DNA of 42,378 nucleotides from the NCBI GenBank assembly GCA_003427395.1, contig BFEA01000058.1, positions 3,329,293-3,371,670 of the forward strand, read 5' to 3'. Every line of letters begins with the position of its first letter. Within the stretch, counting starts at the first letter, position 1. The stretch is from Chara braunii. Taxonomy: Eukaryota > Streptophyta > Charophyceae > Charales > Characeae. Positions 21,130 to 32,089 of this stretch are shown here, piece by piece. The position numbers and the translations under genes were made by a program. The notes beneath the pieces were generated by a model. That model did not search any database, had not been told where the DNA came from, and worked only from the letters and a program-made list of their open reading frames with translations.

Positions 21130-22500
21130 GCTAGGAGCTACTTAGTAGATCTATTATGACTGAGAGAGATACTCAGTGACTTGGTATTAGCGAGGAGAGC
21201 TGACCCGAAGGTTAGTAGAGGAGCTAGGCTACGACTTGGGGAGTACTCTCCTTTGGCATGAACATAGTAGTGGTTTTTTTGGCCTGTACTGTGATGCAGG
21301 TTTCCGTATTTCGGTTGAAGGCTTGATCTGTTCAACCTATTCCTTCAAAATGATTATTCTTCTGTTATCATGATAACAGGTCGGTTGCCGATTCATCGGT
21401 TTACGACTCAACCCCAATTCACTCTCACTACTCAACCTAAAAAGGCTTCAGCCCTCGTGATTTTATTGTTTTGTTAAGATTTCACCCGGACTTTTATTGA
21501 ATGACCATTTAACAGAGGTACTGAGTATTTAATTATGGTTGGTTGGCTGGAGGTTGGGGCTTGCATGGCTAAAGCGAAAGGGTATGAGTATGGAGATTGG
21601 TTGGAGTTGACTCCGTGTAGTGTGTGAACTTTTGTTTGACTCTTTGATGTGATTGCAGGTGTGGTCTGTGACTCAAATTATTGGATTGGACTGCCTGCGA
21701 TCTCACATATATGTATGGCTATGAGGAGTCTCATTGTGATTGTGAGATGTGATTGTCATATATCTATTCCCCTATATATATATATATATATATATATAGA
21801 TGTACATATATATATGTACCCGTGCGGGGTATTAGCGTGGCCTGAAGTGCTTGCGTACTAAGGACATAATCAAGGGTTGGGATGAATAGCAGGGAGGGGA
21901 TGACCCCCTCTACTTTTCTTGAAGAATTCTCGGTCGGACGTTAGCCCTGAGCCTGGAATACAATGGTCCTCGCCCAGGACGGCCCAGGTCCCGGGCCTAA
22001 CACTAACGGGGTTTTCTCTGATAAGCGTTAAAAGTACTCGTTTCTTTTCCTTGTTGGGATTTATTTTGGTGGAACGCTGAAGTTCCGGGCGGAAGGGTTA
22101 GCGTGTCACTGGTGATGCGTCAGACAACTCACCAACGCTCCGAATTTCTTTCTGCCGTAGGGACCATCTTACCCCGCGTCCGTAAGGACATCTCAGGGTG
22201 CAGAAGATGGTAAGACCCTCAGGCCAGTTTTGCGCTCGCTAAAGGGTTGTCCCCCTTAGCGCGCACTTCAGCCAACGCCTGGGCGTCGGAAACAAACTGA
22301 TGGCTCAGAAGAGGACATTTGGGTATGGGCACCACATAATGCACCGTCATCGTGATTACTCGCGTAGGACTGCATTGTAAATCAGCATGCGTGGGTCTTG
22401 CATCCGCGCGATCTTATACTAAACCTCTCGCACGGCAGTTACCGACTTCCTCCGCATAAAGTTATGGGTCAAAGCGGAGTCCCTCTCTATCGGCGGTTGG
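21130..22500. other. Remainder of repeat L, no gene
   Basis: Shares GTTATCATGATAACAGGTCG, CCCGGACTTTTATTGAATG and GTGATTGCAGGT words with 38395-38690 and, inverted, with 27890-28140. An (AT)n run lies at 21771-21798, with AT runs also in the other copies (38719-38748; about 27785-27812). Around 22145-22215, ACCATCTT/AAGATGGT encloses GTCC/GGAC. Confidence 0.5.
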
Positions 22501-22519
22501 TCTTCTTTTTTAGTTTGTG

Positions 22520-22935
22520 GTTGGACGTTGTAGTCCGTGGCAGCCGTCAAAGTCAAACCCCTTGATTTTGGCTACCACGACAACCTTGAAGTTGTCTTCT
22601 CAACCCCTCTGCACAGGGTGCAGAAGAGGGTGTGGTCTTCAACCGCACATGGCGGTTGTCTGGCGTCGAGAGGTTATCCCTCAAAGCGCCTGTCAGCCGA
22701 CACTTGAGTGTCGAACGCGACCCTCGAGATTATCAAGGGTCGCAAGGCTACGAGTACCACATGGTACCCCATCAGCGCGAGTGCTTGCGTATGCCCTCAT
22801 GGCTGGTTGATATGAGGAGGCCATGCGCCCGCGCGACTCTTATACAAAAACCCTGCACGTGATATCTATCTGAGTCTCGCGGCATAACGTTATGGGCCGG
22901 ATACTGAAGGGACTAGGAGTGTTATGATGTTGTGT
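22520..22935 (+). repeat. Block A of repeat L, hairpin-rich
   Basis: Matches 39040-39450, with parts inverted at about 27240-27480. Contains CAACCGC/GCGGTTG (about 22640-22658), CGACACTTGAGTGTCG (near 22698), GCGACCCT/AGGGTCGC (about 22717-22743), GTACCA-CA-TGGTAC (near 22755) and ATAACGTTAT (near 22884). In the 39-kb copy the third becomes CCTCGA/TCGAGG and the fourth becomes GTACTA-CA-TAGCAC, where a C-G pair has become T-A. Confidence 0.65.
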
Positions 22936-22994
22936 TTGTTTTGTGTCTTTTCATGTGTTATGTATGGGTAGATGTGAGTGTTGTGGTGTAACGC

Positions 22995-23412
22995 GTGGTG
23001 TGTGTGATGCATCCTAGTCGACCGGCGCCGAGTCTCGTTTGGGACCTCAGCCCCCCAGTACGTCGATCCGCGTGCGGGTTCGATTTTCGGACGTTCGACC
23101 GCGCGTAACCCCCTATGGTACAGCGAACGAGAAACGCCCTCGGCTGGGCCACCTCTGCAATTGCATACGAAAAGCCTTCGCATGTGGTTCAGTAGCTCGA
23201 CGGGGATACGCCCACCTAAGGGATGGTGACAGCTCCAGCAGGTGGAGGTAAGCGGTGCCTCACGTGACCCTGTCTTGTCGTAGGGGCTCGCGAGAGGTAC
23301 GGCTGACGCACTCGACCAGAGTGGCAAACGTTCTACGCGACAAGTCCTGCATAATCCTCCGTGACGCGGCTGGGAGGGTCCCCATGTGGGACCGATGCGC
23401 TCGACAACATGC
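22995..23412 (-). repeat. Block K, reverse orientation
   Basis: A repeat of about 400 bp. On the minus strand it starts with GTTGTCGAGCGCATCGG and runs through GCCGCGTCACG and AACGAGAAACGCCCTCGG-type sequence (complement) to GACTAGGATGCATC. Plus-strand copies lie at about 26726-27150, 28364-28760 and 39465-39890. Frames inside are not conserved between copies. Confidence 0.7.
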
Positions 23413-23778
23413 TCCTCCATAGTAGGATTTTAGCAAAACCACTTTCCTCAGCCATGATGCTGGTACCGGCCTGACACGCATGACAAGCAATCGATCATCA
23501 AGTTGTGACACAAGGAAGCTCAAAACAAAAGGCTAGTACAGATGACTAATACTCAACTCACACTAACCCTCTTCCCATTTACACAATACGATCCTAACTT
23601 TAACTAGAGGGTTCTATAGACAATATACATCCCACACAGGCAGAGCTTTTTAGAGCTAGCCATAAGCAGACAGTAATCGAGGCTACAAATATTTCTGACC
23701 CTCGCACTCGTATCACATAGCAAAGTGGCTATAGACAAGCCTGCGAGAGACGCGCTTGGCAGAGTATGGGGGTACTCT

Positions 23779-24453
23779 CTACCGGCCCACTACCGCACGA
23801 ATCTCGTCCCAATCTGCAGCCCTATCATCTGGATCATGGGAGCCAGCATAGGCATCAATTATATTGACCATATTCCTAAGCCCTAGACTACGGGGCATAA
23901 ACCTTAGGTCGAGGTACATGCCATATATCAACTCGCACGTGTACCTTGCATATCCCAACTCTCGTGTCCTCAAGGCAGCCGCTGTTGCGGCCTCTACCCT
24001 AGCCTGTCCACCAAAACACTTTTCTATTAGGAACTCAGGTAAGACAACTCTCAATGGGGCTGAAGGAAGTGCAAACTCTTCGGCACGTTTGATCTCTATA
24101 CGGGTCTCCACCTGCTCCTCTCCTTCAAAGACCCTGCCTCTTACCCATTTTGTTGCAGCTCCCTCAGCTATCCTCAAAGGCCTTGTGAGTAGGCTTCCAT
24201 GCCCAAGTGCCAACTCAATCCCATGCAAGACCCAAAATGATGGTGGGGCATACAGGGTTACCCTCACGATCGTGCACTGTTGATCATCATCAACGTCAGA
24301 CTCGATCCAAATAAAGATCCCCTTGTCTATCAACACGCCCCACCAGGAAGAGACATACTCCCCTTCCTTGACTCGCCTCGACAAGGAAATCTCGAGCTCA
24401 TTTTCCCTATTGACGGACAAGGCCACACTGGGATCTTCCGTACCACAAGGCAT
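23779..24453 (-). CDS. Hypothetical protein, 224 aa
   Basis: The best candidate coding frame in the window: ATG at 24453, TAG ending at 23779, with mixed amino-acid composition unlike the low-complexity frames nearby. Visible pattern: an N-terminal segment with alternating hydrophobic residues (ELEISL, WWGVLIDKGIFIWIES), an acidic DVDDD, a VTLYAPPSFWVLHGIELALG stretch, an acidic/basic middle (EGEEQVETRIEIKRAEEF), an Ala-rich helix-like segment, and a C-terminus with MYLDLRFMPRSLG and DPDDRAADWDE. No signal peptide or transmembrane helix is evident. I do not recognise the family. In the same frame, one TAA (24490-24492) separates it from a further open stretch upstream (about 24492-24570), so it may be longer and broken, or an exon. 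It lies between L copy 1 and the inverted L copy, which suggests a host-derived or element-encoded remnant. Confidence 0.45.
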   Translation of the reverse strand: MPCGTEDPSVALSVNRENELEISLSRRVKEGEYVSSWWGVLIDKGIFIWIESDVDDDQQCTIVRVTLYAPPSFWVLHGIELALGHGSLLTRPLRIAEGAATKWVRGRVFEGEEQVETRIEIKRAEEFALPSAPLRVVLPEFLIEKCFGGQARVEAATAAALRTRELGYARYTCELIYGMYLDLRFMPRSLGLRNMVNIIDAYAGSHDPDDRAADWDEIRAVVGR

Positions 24454-24569
24454 CCTGAGTTGCCTTCGTTCCAGTCTAGGTTCTGCCCATTACAGAAAAA
24501 CGTCCAGCATACGCCTTCCGTTATCATATTGATAATCACACTTTACAATCCCTATCCCTGAAGCCTCGG

Positions 24570-26640
24570 CTTCAGATCATCTTTCCCTAAAATGCATTAT
24601 TTCCAGTGTTTACGACCACCCAGCTTAAAAAAAATAATAATGGTAATATATCATGATAGTATTGCATTCATAGATATCAAAAATTCATAATTATAGTACT
24701 CATGAAAAAAAAAAAATACCATAGTAACTGACATCAATAATACTCGTAATAATCAAACACATTATACCCAAGCTAGTTACTCAAAGTATATACAAATATC
24801 TCATAGCGACAGGCCTATATCAACAGGCATAATCTATGATAGGCACATTATGATCAGAGATATGATTACCAACAAGTAGCACCCTCAATCATAATACGAG
24901 TGAGAGGACCACACTTTACTCTCCGACTTTGGCAGAACTATATTGTGGCGAGGGGCAGTGTAATCCTCTTCAGAAAGGATAGTATCTTAAATCCCTGAGT
25001 CCCACTTCAAGGATCAAGCCTCACTACTTCTCCCTCCGATTACAGCGTTCGTTCCTTGCAGACCCTTGCCAATAAAATAAACAACCTCACCATACACGCT
25101 TCGGGTGGTGTCACCCCGTCCTGTGTTGGTGAACCCACTTGACATAAAAATAGTTGGGGATTCACCCCCTACTTTTTTGTAGCAAGTAGTAGCCGCTTCC
25201 CTTATAGACCATGACCTAACAAGGCTCAAACACTTTCCTCCTATTCAGTAGTAGTGTAGTCATTTTATCGCAAAAGATACAACAACAACATCCCACTATG
25301 GACCAGGAACATAGTTCCGGCGTGGGTCTCACTACTACTTACAAAACAAGATTATAGCTTCTTCAAAGTCACCTCTTAGGGGAACGATAACATAGGATTG
25401 CAACCTTCCTTAGGGTAAACCTTCCACATTGACCATTTCCTGAAAAGTACTCATCTTAATAAGCGGTCCGTCCATTCACCTCTGAATCCGCATCAGACGT
25501 GGATTCTGCATAATATCTCTACCCCTCTTTGAGGAGCAATCCAAAAGCAAACTTAATAGACAGCCATAGGTTGATAATAAGACTTGAGACGCTCATATAA
25601 ATCCTTGCAGACTGATAAGTTCAAATACATACTCCAGATACATAGCCTATGTAAATATTTCTGACAAGGATAACCATTAAAAAAATATAATAACTAAGCA
25701 CTTAGTCTTACATAATGAGACATTAGGCAACCTTATTCAGATAAGATCTGACATATATGGATGAGTTCAACATATAACTCAAGAGGGGTGTCCTTAGAAG
25801 AAAATAGTCTCAAGTCCTTAGCTCCATCCCCATAGATTCAAGTGGGTGGTCCATACCTGAAAATGTTCGAGCGAAGGTCTAACATCAATTACAACTCATT
25901 GCCCCATCAAAAGTAAGCAAAATAGTCTAAGTGTTAGCTCCTTCACTTTTACTATGACTACCTCTAGCATCAGATATCCCCTTTTCTGAAAAAATGTCAT
26001 GCAGATATACTATTCCCCGTAGTTCCTTCCATTAGGGTCATAGCTCACTGTTCATCGTATCTGCCTACCGCCTTATGTGCCTAATTCAAACACCTTGCGC
26101 GGGGCAGACCTCACACTCCCATGGTTATATAATTCGAACAACCGCTTAGAACCCAGACCCCAGGATCCCATATTCAAATTTATAAAGCTTTTGGCATCCT
26201 TAGCCTAACTCTCATCGAAGTCCCTCGATGATTTCTGATATAATAGGCTCCCTTACTCATCCTCGGCCTCACATTAATGCAAAGGTACCCAGTTGCTCTC
26301 ATGACCACTCAGATAAATCTTTCGACCATAATAGGTCCCTTACATGACCAACTTCCTCAATAGACATTTTTAGCCATATCGACGTCCCCTCATCTTACTC
26401 TGACCATATCAACCATGCAAAGCAACGTCCAAACCTGTCAACTATCATGGTCAGAAGGGGTACCATCTCCAACTTTCATCCTACTAGTCAGCGTACATTA
26501 GCGCATAGTAAAAAACACTTATCCTTTTTGAGTTTACCTACTGCACTAGCCAAAACCAATTTACATAATCAACTCTCACTCGCTCACCATCCAATACAAT
26601 CAATCGATTAACCATAAAATTCCAAAGAAAACTTCTCATT
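24570..26640. other. No recognisable gene
   Basis: AT-richer DNA between the two opposed L copies. Short frames only, with no domain motif or RNA gene seen. Confidence 0.45.
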
Positions 26641-28260
26641 TTGCCTAGTTCTCACAATCCCATACCCGGATGTCGTTCCACCAGGGATAACGACAGACAA
26701 CTGTTATCCTTGGCAACAATGCCACTTATCGAGCGCATCTGTCCGGCACCGCACAGGGCAGCGCGGGACCCTCTCGGCCGTGTCACGCAGGAGTTGGTTT
26801 GTTCCTCATCGCAAATACATATGGAGCTTCCGGAAGCCGCTCCGACCGAGTGCGCCAACCATACCTCTCGCGAACCCCTACAACAGGATAGGGCCTATGC
26901 GAGGCATGACTTACCTCTACCTTACGGGAGTTGTCACCTCCCTTCGGTGGGCGTATCCTCGCCGAGCTACCAGTCCACAGTACAGAAGTTGATCAGTTGC
27001 AGTCGCAGAGGTGGACCAACCGAGGGCGTTTCTCGTTCGCTGTAGCATAGGGGATATGCGTGGTATTACTCCTCTATCGAACCCGCACACGAACCGACAA
27101 CTTCGGGGGCTGAGGTCCCAAGCGCGACTCGTCGCCGGTCGACTAGGATGCATACCACACTCCACGCGCACACCACTATAAAGAATATAAAAATAAAAAT
27201 ACACACATACACATCAAACAACACGACAACACTCCTAGTCTCTTCAGTAGCCATCCTATAACCTTCTGACGCGGAAATTAGATAGGCGACGCGCGCGAGA
27301 CTTGGTTCAAAACCGCGCGGACGCAGGGCCTACTCATATCAACAAGCAATGCAATCGTACGCAAGCAGTCGCAATGATGACGTACTATGTAGTGCCCTTA
27401 ATCAAGCGGTCCCTCGTGGATCCGAGTACCGCTTATGACACTCAAGTGTCAATCTCGAAGTATCGTGAGGGTTAACCCCTTAACGATATTGCACGGCTGA
27501 AGGAACAGTCGCGCGGCCCTCGCGGCACTTCCGGCCCTTAGGCTGAGTGTCTCGGTGGGCAGGGCAAATAGACTCTGTGCGGGGGGTAATCCCTTCTACG
27601 CAGAGTCTAGGACCTGGGATGTTCTGGACAAGGACCTCGAATCCAGGCCCAGGACCAACGTGCGACTAAGAAAACCCTTAAGAAGTATACAACAATAAGG
27701 AAGGTTTTTCCTTCTTCTCTCAACGTATAATTTGTCTAACCCCTGTGCACGGTTACAATAGACCGCGCAAACACTCAAGCCATAAATATATATATATATA
27801 TACATATATATAAGGGTTATTAATATAGGATGATCACTTCTCACAGTCACTGTGAGACTCCTCTCAGCCATATATATATGTGATCACAAGCAGCCATATC
27901 CAGAGTACGAACCACAAACATATCTGCAATCACATCAAGATCCAACAAAAGTTCACACACTACATGGGGTCAACTTCAGTCATTCTCTGCCCTTACATCC
28001 CTTGCTTTAACCACACAAAGTTCAACCTTAACGCACCCTTCCATCAATAAAATACTCAGTACCTTTGTTAAATGGCCATTCAATAAAGTCCGGGTAAAAA
28101 CACAATGAAACATTTCAAACCACAGGGCTAAAGCCTTTAGGTTGAGTGGCGAGAGTGAAGTTGCACTTTGAAAAGTCAAATTTTGACTAACTCCTTGGAT
28201 TTGCAGAATTTTCGGCAGCGCTTCCCGTTGAGAAAGTAGCTTACCAAAATTTATACAAAG
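26640..28260 (-). mobile_element. Repeat L, copy 3 (inverted, partial)
   Basis: Read on the minus strand, the order is: CTACGGGAAGCGCTGCCG-like unit (about 28228-28209), CCCGGACTTTATTGAATGG segment (near 28090-28066), AT run (about 27812-27785), block A (about 27480-27240) and block K reversed (about 27150-26726). This is the same order as copy 1, so copies 1 and 3 form a large inverted pair around about 23430-26640. The hairpin array A part is missing. Confidence 0.6.
26726..27150 (+). repeat. Block K, forward orientation (part of inverted L copy)
   Basis: Starts near TCGAGCGCATCTG, contains GGCCGTGTCACGCAGGAG, the GGGCGTATCC-CGCCGAGCTACC segment and GAGGGCGTTTCTCGTTCGCT, and ends near GTCGACTAGGATGCATACC. 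Confidence 0.7.
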
Positions 28261-28363
28261 CCAAGTATAACAAAAGATCCCAGAAAATGTGATAATTGAC
28301 CTGAGTAAAATAAAGTTAGCTTAGAAAATGCAGAAATTGAACTAACTCCTATCACTCTAGCAC

Positions 28364-28760
28364 GTTGTTGCGCGCGGCGGTCCCGCGCCCTGATGGGGAG
28401 CGCTCAACCTCACGGTTGTGTTACGCAGGATTTTACCTTTGCAGAACAACAAGTCACCTCTCCGACCGTGTGCTCGTGCTATACCTCTCACGATGCCCTG
28501 CGACAGGTCGGGACGTCGCGAGGTACAACTCACCTCTACCCGAGGGGTTGTCACCACCCTTTGGTAGGCGTATCCCTGCTGAGCTACCGGCCCACATGCG
28601 AAGGCTTTTACATGTCTTTGTAGAGGTAGGTCGACCGAGGGCGTTTTCTCGATCGCTGTAGCATAGGTATACACGCGATTGAACGCCTAAGATTGATCCG
28701 TTTGCGTGTCGGGCATAGGGGTGCTGATTTCCCGGACCGACTTACAATTCAGGTCGACTC
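28364..28760 (+). repeat. Block K, forward orientation, solitary copy
   Basis: Same internal landmarks as the other K copies (TGTTACGCAGGA, GGCGTATCCCTGCTGAGC, GAGGGCGTTTTCTCG), but the left flank is not block A. It is therefore a stand-alone or truncated copy. Confidence 0.65.
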
Positions 28761-28769
28761 GACTTACGA

Positions 28770-29700
28770 TCTTTTGAGCATACGAAATCCTATTCTATCT
28801 GAACTTATCCCGTAAATTATATATATTATATAAGTTCTTCCAAAATAGATAGCCTCATGACAAATATAGTTCAAAGGCTGAGACTGAAAAGATAAGGAGA
28901 TGTCTTTTACATTTTTACACAAATAGAGGCAAACGTCAGAATGAACGAAGCTTTGAATTTTGAAAGAAAAACAATCAATAGGCTCTTGGCCTTTCAACAA
29001 ACATCATAGATAAAAATAGGTTCATGGTCTGTCAAATATGCATAAAAAATAAAAGATAGGCTCATGGCCTTTCAAAGAAACAAGATATGAATAAGACTCT
29101 TTCGCCTTTGCCAATTGCCCTAATCTATTCAACATCAAAGGGGTAAAAGTCGAAACCCCAAACCAAATGTACAAAGGTTACGAGTCGACGAAATGTCTGA
29201 ATCAAGGCTCAGGTAAGCATAAGCAATGCGAGTTGAGTGAATAACACGTGGTTGGTCGTCTTACTGACCTGTAGGTAAAACAAAAGCATTTCGCAATCCT
29301 AACAAAGTCAACCATTCATTCACTTCCAGACAAATTACACTTGTGCTTCCAAATCCTTCTGCCAGACATTCCTGTTTTGACTCAGTCATTCAAGGACCTT
29401 TTTTTTACCAAATACAGACCCTTTTATACAATGACATGAAAATCAGAAATGCCATTTAGTGCAAAGGTTGATGCAAAGTGTGGGTGTAGAAGGTGAGTGA
29501 GGGTTGAGTTGGTGAACCAACCTATTACCATAAGGGAACAACACGCAGTCTTGTATAGACTCATAATGAGTCTCCTTGATTAAAATGAACTGCAAATACA
29601 CATAGATCACAAGATTTCAACACCTCCCTCACTATCGTCTTATACGAAGTTCAACGATGTGAACTTTCATTCTATCGGTGGACTATAATATAGTCAGATC
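28770..29700. other. No recognisable gene
   Basis: Contains short tandem traces of a TAGGCTC(A/T)TGGCC(T) motif near 28978-29070 (about 50-bp spacing). Otherwise unassigned. Confidence 0.4.
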
Positions 29701-29704
29701 AAAT

Positions 29705-29951
29705 GTAAGTATGAAGTAAGAAGACTCCGACAGAAGCCTTTATCTCATACTTACTCAAGCAGTAGGATAACTCGGACATGAGTATCCTACCACTTGTTTT
29801 AGTCTAACTGGTTTAGACTTTAGACAGACCATGGGATGACCTGCAAAGGAGTACCCCATCTTCAGTCTGTCAACCTAACTATCTAAGATATGTATACACG
29901 TAGAGACGAGTAATAGGATGTTCCTCACCCTGGAGCCTTATCCTATCACTC
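29705..29951. repeat. Hairpin array B, copy 2
   Basis: Four consecutive units: GTAAGTATGA/TCATACTTAC (29705-29754, perfect 10 bp); GTAGGATA-A-CTC/GAG-TATCCTAC (29762-29790, 11 pairs with a bulged A); GACAGAC/GTCTGTC enclosing ATGGG/CCCAT (29823-29871); GAGTAATAGGAT/ATCCTATCACTC (29908-29951, 11 of 12 pairs). All stems differ in sequence. Inner parts resemble array B1 (ACTC-GGACAT-GAG, CCTGGAGCC). Confidence 0.8.
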
Positions 29952-30189
29952 TTCCTACATCCATACATCAATCAACTATAAAGCACCAGAGGGTGGGTAA
30001 AACAAAGGTGTATAGAATGGGAACGAGAAATGATTTCGCATGTCTTCTAATTTTATTTTATTTTTTTTCTCATTCTCCTCATCCTTTTTTTTTTATCTCC
30101 TTCTTAATTCTCTATTCTACCTTCTTCCTTCTTTTCTTCTCTCTACCCTTTTCATTTCATCTTCCATGTCCTCTTGCCTAGATGACCTT

Positions 30190-30830
30190 GTGTGCCGGTG
30201 TCGGCGCGAATACCCTTACAAGGGTATCCGCCCTGGTTTTTGTAAATATTTTTTTTTTTTTAAATTTGAGTATATTGCACGAGTTGCGGTTGTGTTTTGT
30301 TCACGCTGACTGAATGGTTGACTAGAAGCAAAGTATGTGTGGGCACGCAATTTGAAGTGCACGTGATGATTCTTATTTTGATGCTATAGAGTCGGCGTTT
30401 CTGCCGGCAATTTTTTTTTTTTTTTTTTGGCCTTCATTAAAACTAGGAAATTTTTTTTTTCTATTTGAAGTGACGATGGTACATCTGCGTTCATACGGCA
30501 TGCGTCATCGGAAGCGGTGTTGCTTTGGGCAGTAATTGGGGTGTGCGAGAGAAAGTAGAACGCAAGCGGTGAGCTCCGCGCGGTAGATGCGGGAGGTTGA
30601 CGGTCGTGGACGGAGTCAGGCTCTATGAGCAGCGTGCGCCATAGGTCGGTAGTCGTTAGTTTGGTCTGTAGGCGAAGGGGTGACCTTGGGGTATTTTGGT
30701 AGGCCCGCGTGCCGTGCGGCAATAGTTTATATTGAATTTTACAGTAATTTGTCTCAGCCTTGGGCACTAACACTATTGGTAACGACATTGGACTTTAAAG
30801 AGGAGGTACAGGGATTGAGGGCGGCGGCCG
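30190..30830 (+). repeat. R1 repeat family, copy 3
   Basis: Begins near GGTGTCGGCGCGAATAC with the ATACCCTT/AGGGTAT hairpin (30207-30232) and follows the minus strand of 6900-6180. Contains T-runs at about 30250-30261, 30411-30428 and 30451-30460. Minus-strand frames here are repeat by-products. Confidence 0.65.
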
Positions 30831-31042
30831 GCGACGATGGAGCGTTGGAGCGATTGAAGATGCCGAGGTTGAGGGCCCGCGGGGCTATCCCCCTTGGTTT
30901 TGTTGTCGTCCCATCCGTAGGCCCGGTCGACAGAACGGGGTGTGGTACTGGCGGTCTCCCTTCCCCAAAAGCCCCGTTTTTGGTTTCATTGGTGTTCGTA
31001 TCTTTATTACCTTTTTTTATTATTATTCTATTTTTTTTTTTC
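30755..31042 (+). repeat. SINE-like unit at the end of R1 copy 3
   Basis: The tRNA-like start ATTGGTAACGACATTGG and CAGGGATTGAGGGC (B-box position) is followed by a GC-rich body shared with the minus strand of 6000-6187 (e.g. GAGGGCCCGCGGGGCTATCC), then a tail of TTATTATTATT and T-runs ending near 31042. Confidence 0.55.
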
Positions 31043-31084
31043 TAGTTGTCCGCCTCGTTTCTAAGACACGGCGCCAGTATAGGT

Positions 31085-31620
31085 ACCAAGGCTGTTTGTG
31101 GGGACTAGCGGGCTTGACTCGGTTGGTACAACCATGAGCTGGTGAAGCATGGACCGAGTTCAACGTGCATACGAGCTGGTGGGTGACTAACCCACGAGGC
31201 GGAAGAAACCTAAGTGGCAAGGACCCTCTGTGGGTGCACAACTGCCAACCACGATCTGCTGCAGAGCAGCTATCCGCCACCCGCGATCTGCAAAGAGGGG
31301 TTTTTGAGTGTGAGCATGTTAGTTGGGACCAGAAGGATATGAACTGTGCCTGGACAGAACGGCACAAGGCAAAGTAGGGAAGGTCCGCAGCGGTATAGAA
31401 TGCGCAACTATGCATATGAAACCCCTTTCCACTTCAGTCTTCAAAGTTTCATTTGGATATCTGCTACAACCACTAGGATTTGCAGTGGGACCTGTGTTCA
31501 CCTTGGAACGCGCCGCAGGCCTCACATCGGTCCCTTCTCCTCACCCTTCTCTGATTTTTCTTTTATTTATATTTATATTTATATTTATATTTATATTTAT
31601 ATTTTGGTCTCATTTTTTTT
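31085..31620 (+). repeat. SINE-like unit with (TTTATA)n tail
   Basis: A-box-like CTTGACTCGGTTGGTA near 31112 and B-box-like ACCGAGTTCAACGTGC near 31152 form the head. A T-rich tail with about six TTTATA repeats occupies 31556-31620. The intervening body is unusually long, so two units may be merged. Confidence 0.45.
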
Positions 31621-31654
31621 AGGTGGGCTGTCGTGGCCCCTGCGTCTGGTACCG

Positions 31655-32030
31655 GGGCTGGCCGGGCAAAGAACCGGCCTAACTCAGTTGGTATACCCAC
31701 GAAGTGTTGAAATGCCGACCCAAGTTTGGACTTCACACGAGATAGATCTATCAGACACCACATTCCGAGAGTTTTCCTGGGTGAAAGCGGTACCACTCCC
31801 CACAGCACTAGCTGTGTCAGCTAGCTTGGCCGGTACACTCCTGAATTGATGAGACATGGGCTGGAGTTAAAATCAACCTGCCCATGGGAAAGATCAGTGG
31901 GCTCATCTCAATTGATAGGCCAATGAACTGCTGAAATGTAGATCCAGTCCCGGATCTGATCCTGTGCAGCCTCATTGTGGGATTTCCCTTTGGTTCTTCG
32001 GGACATCAATCAATCAATAAATAAATAAAA
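31655..32030 (+). repeat. SINE-like unit(s)
   Basis: Head at about 31677-31735 with CCTAACTCAGTTGGTATACC (A box) and CCAAGTTTGGACTTC (B-box position). A related diverged head follows at about 31896-31965 (CTCATCTCAATTGATAGG, CCCGGATCTGATCC), sharing GAACTGCTGAAA with the head at 34970. It ends in (AATA)n near 32005-32030. Confidence 0.45.
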
Positions 32031-32089
32031 GAGATTTAGGGCGACACAGAGAGAGTTTGACATAGCCCATACAAAATAAAGGGGAGAAG

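Larger units (their letters stand above)
18520..23430 (+). mobile_element. Long repeat L, copy 1
   Basis: A large dispersed repeat recognised from two other copies in the window: about 35870-39890 (same orientation) and about 26640-28260 (inverted, partial). Order of blocks: GC-rich leader with a tandem GGCTGCATATCG region (about 18520-18810), strongly conserved block (19037-19165), hairpin array A1 (19472-20620), CTACGGGAAGCGCTGCCG tandem block (20975-21125), AT-rich segment (to about 21870), block A (about 22520-22935) and block K in reverse orientation (about 22995-23412). No reading frame survives in the matching copies, so the element appears non-coding or fully decayed. No LTR termini or target-site duplication could be defined by eye. 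Confidence 0.55.

Noticed and set aside
22890-23420. 176-codon minus-strand frame over block K
   Set aside because: Other K copies do not keep the frame; it is repeat sequence with hairpins.
18520-23430. Repeat L as a standard LTR retrotransposon
   Set aside because: No TG...CA-bounded long direct repeats, primer-binding site, polypurine tract or reverse transcriptase motif could be identified by eye.
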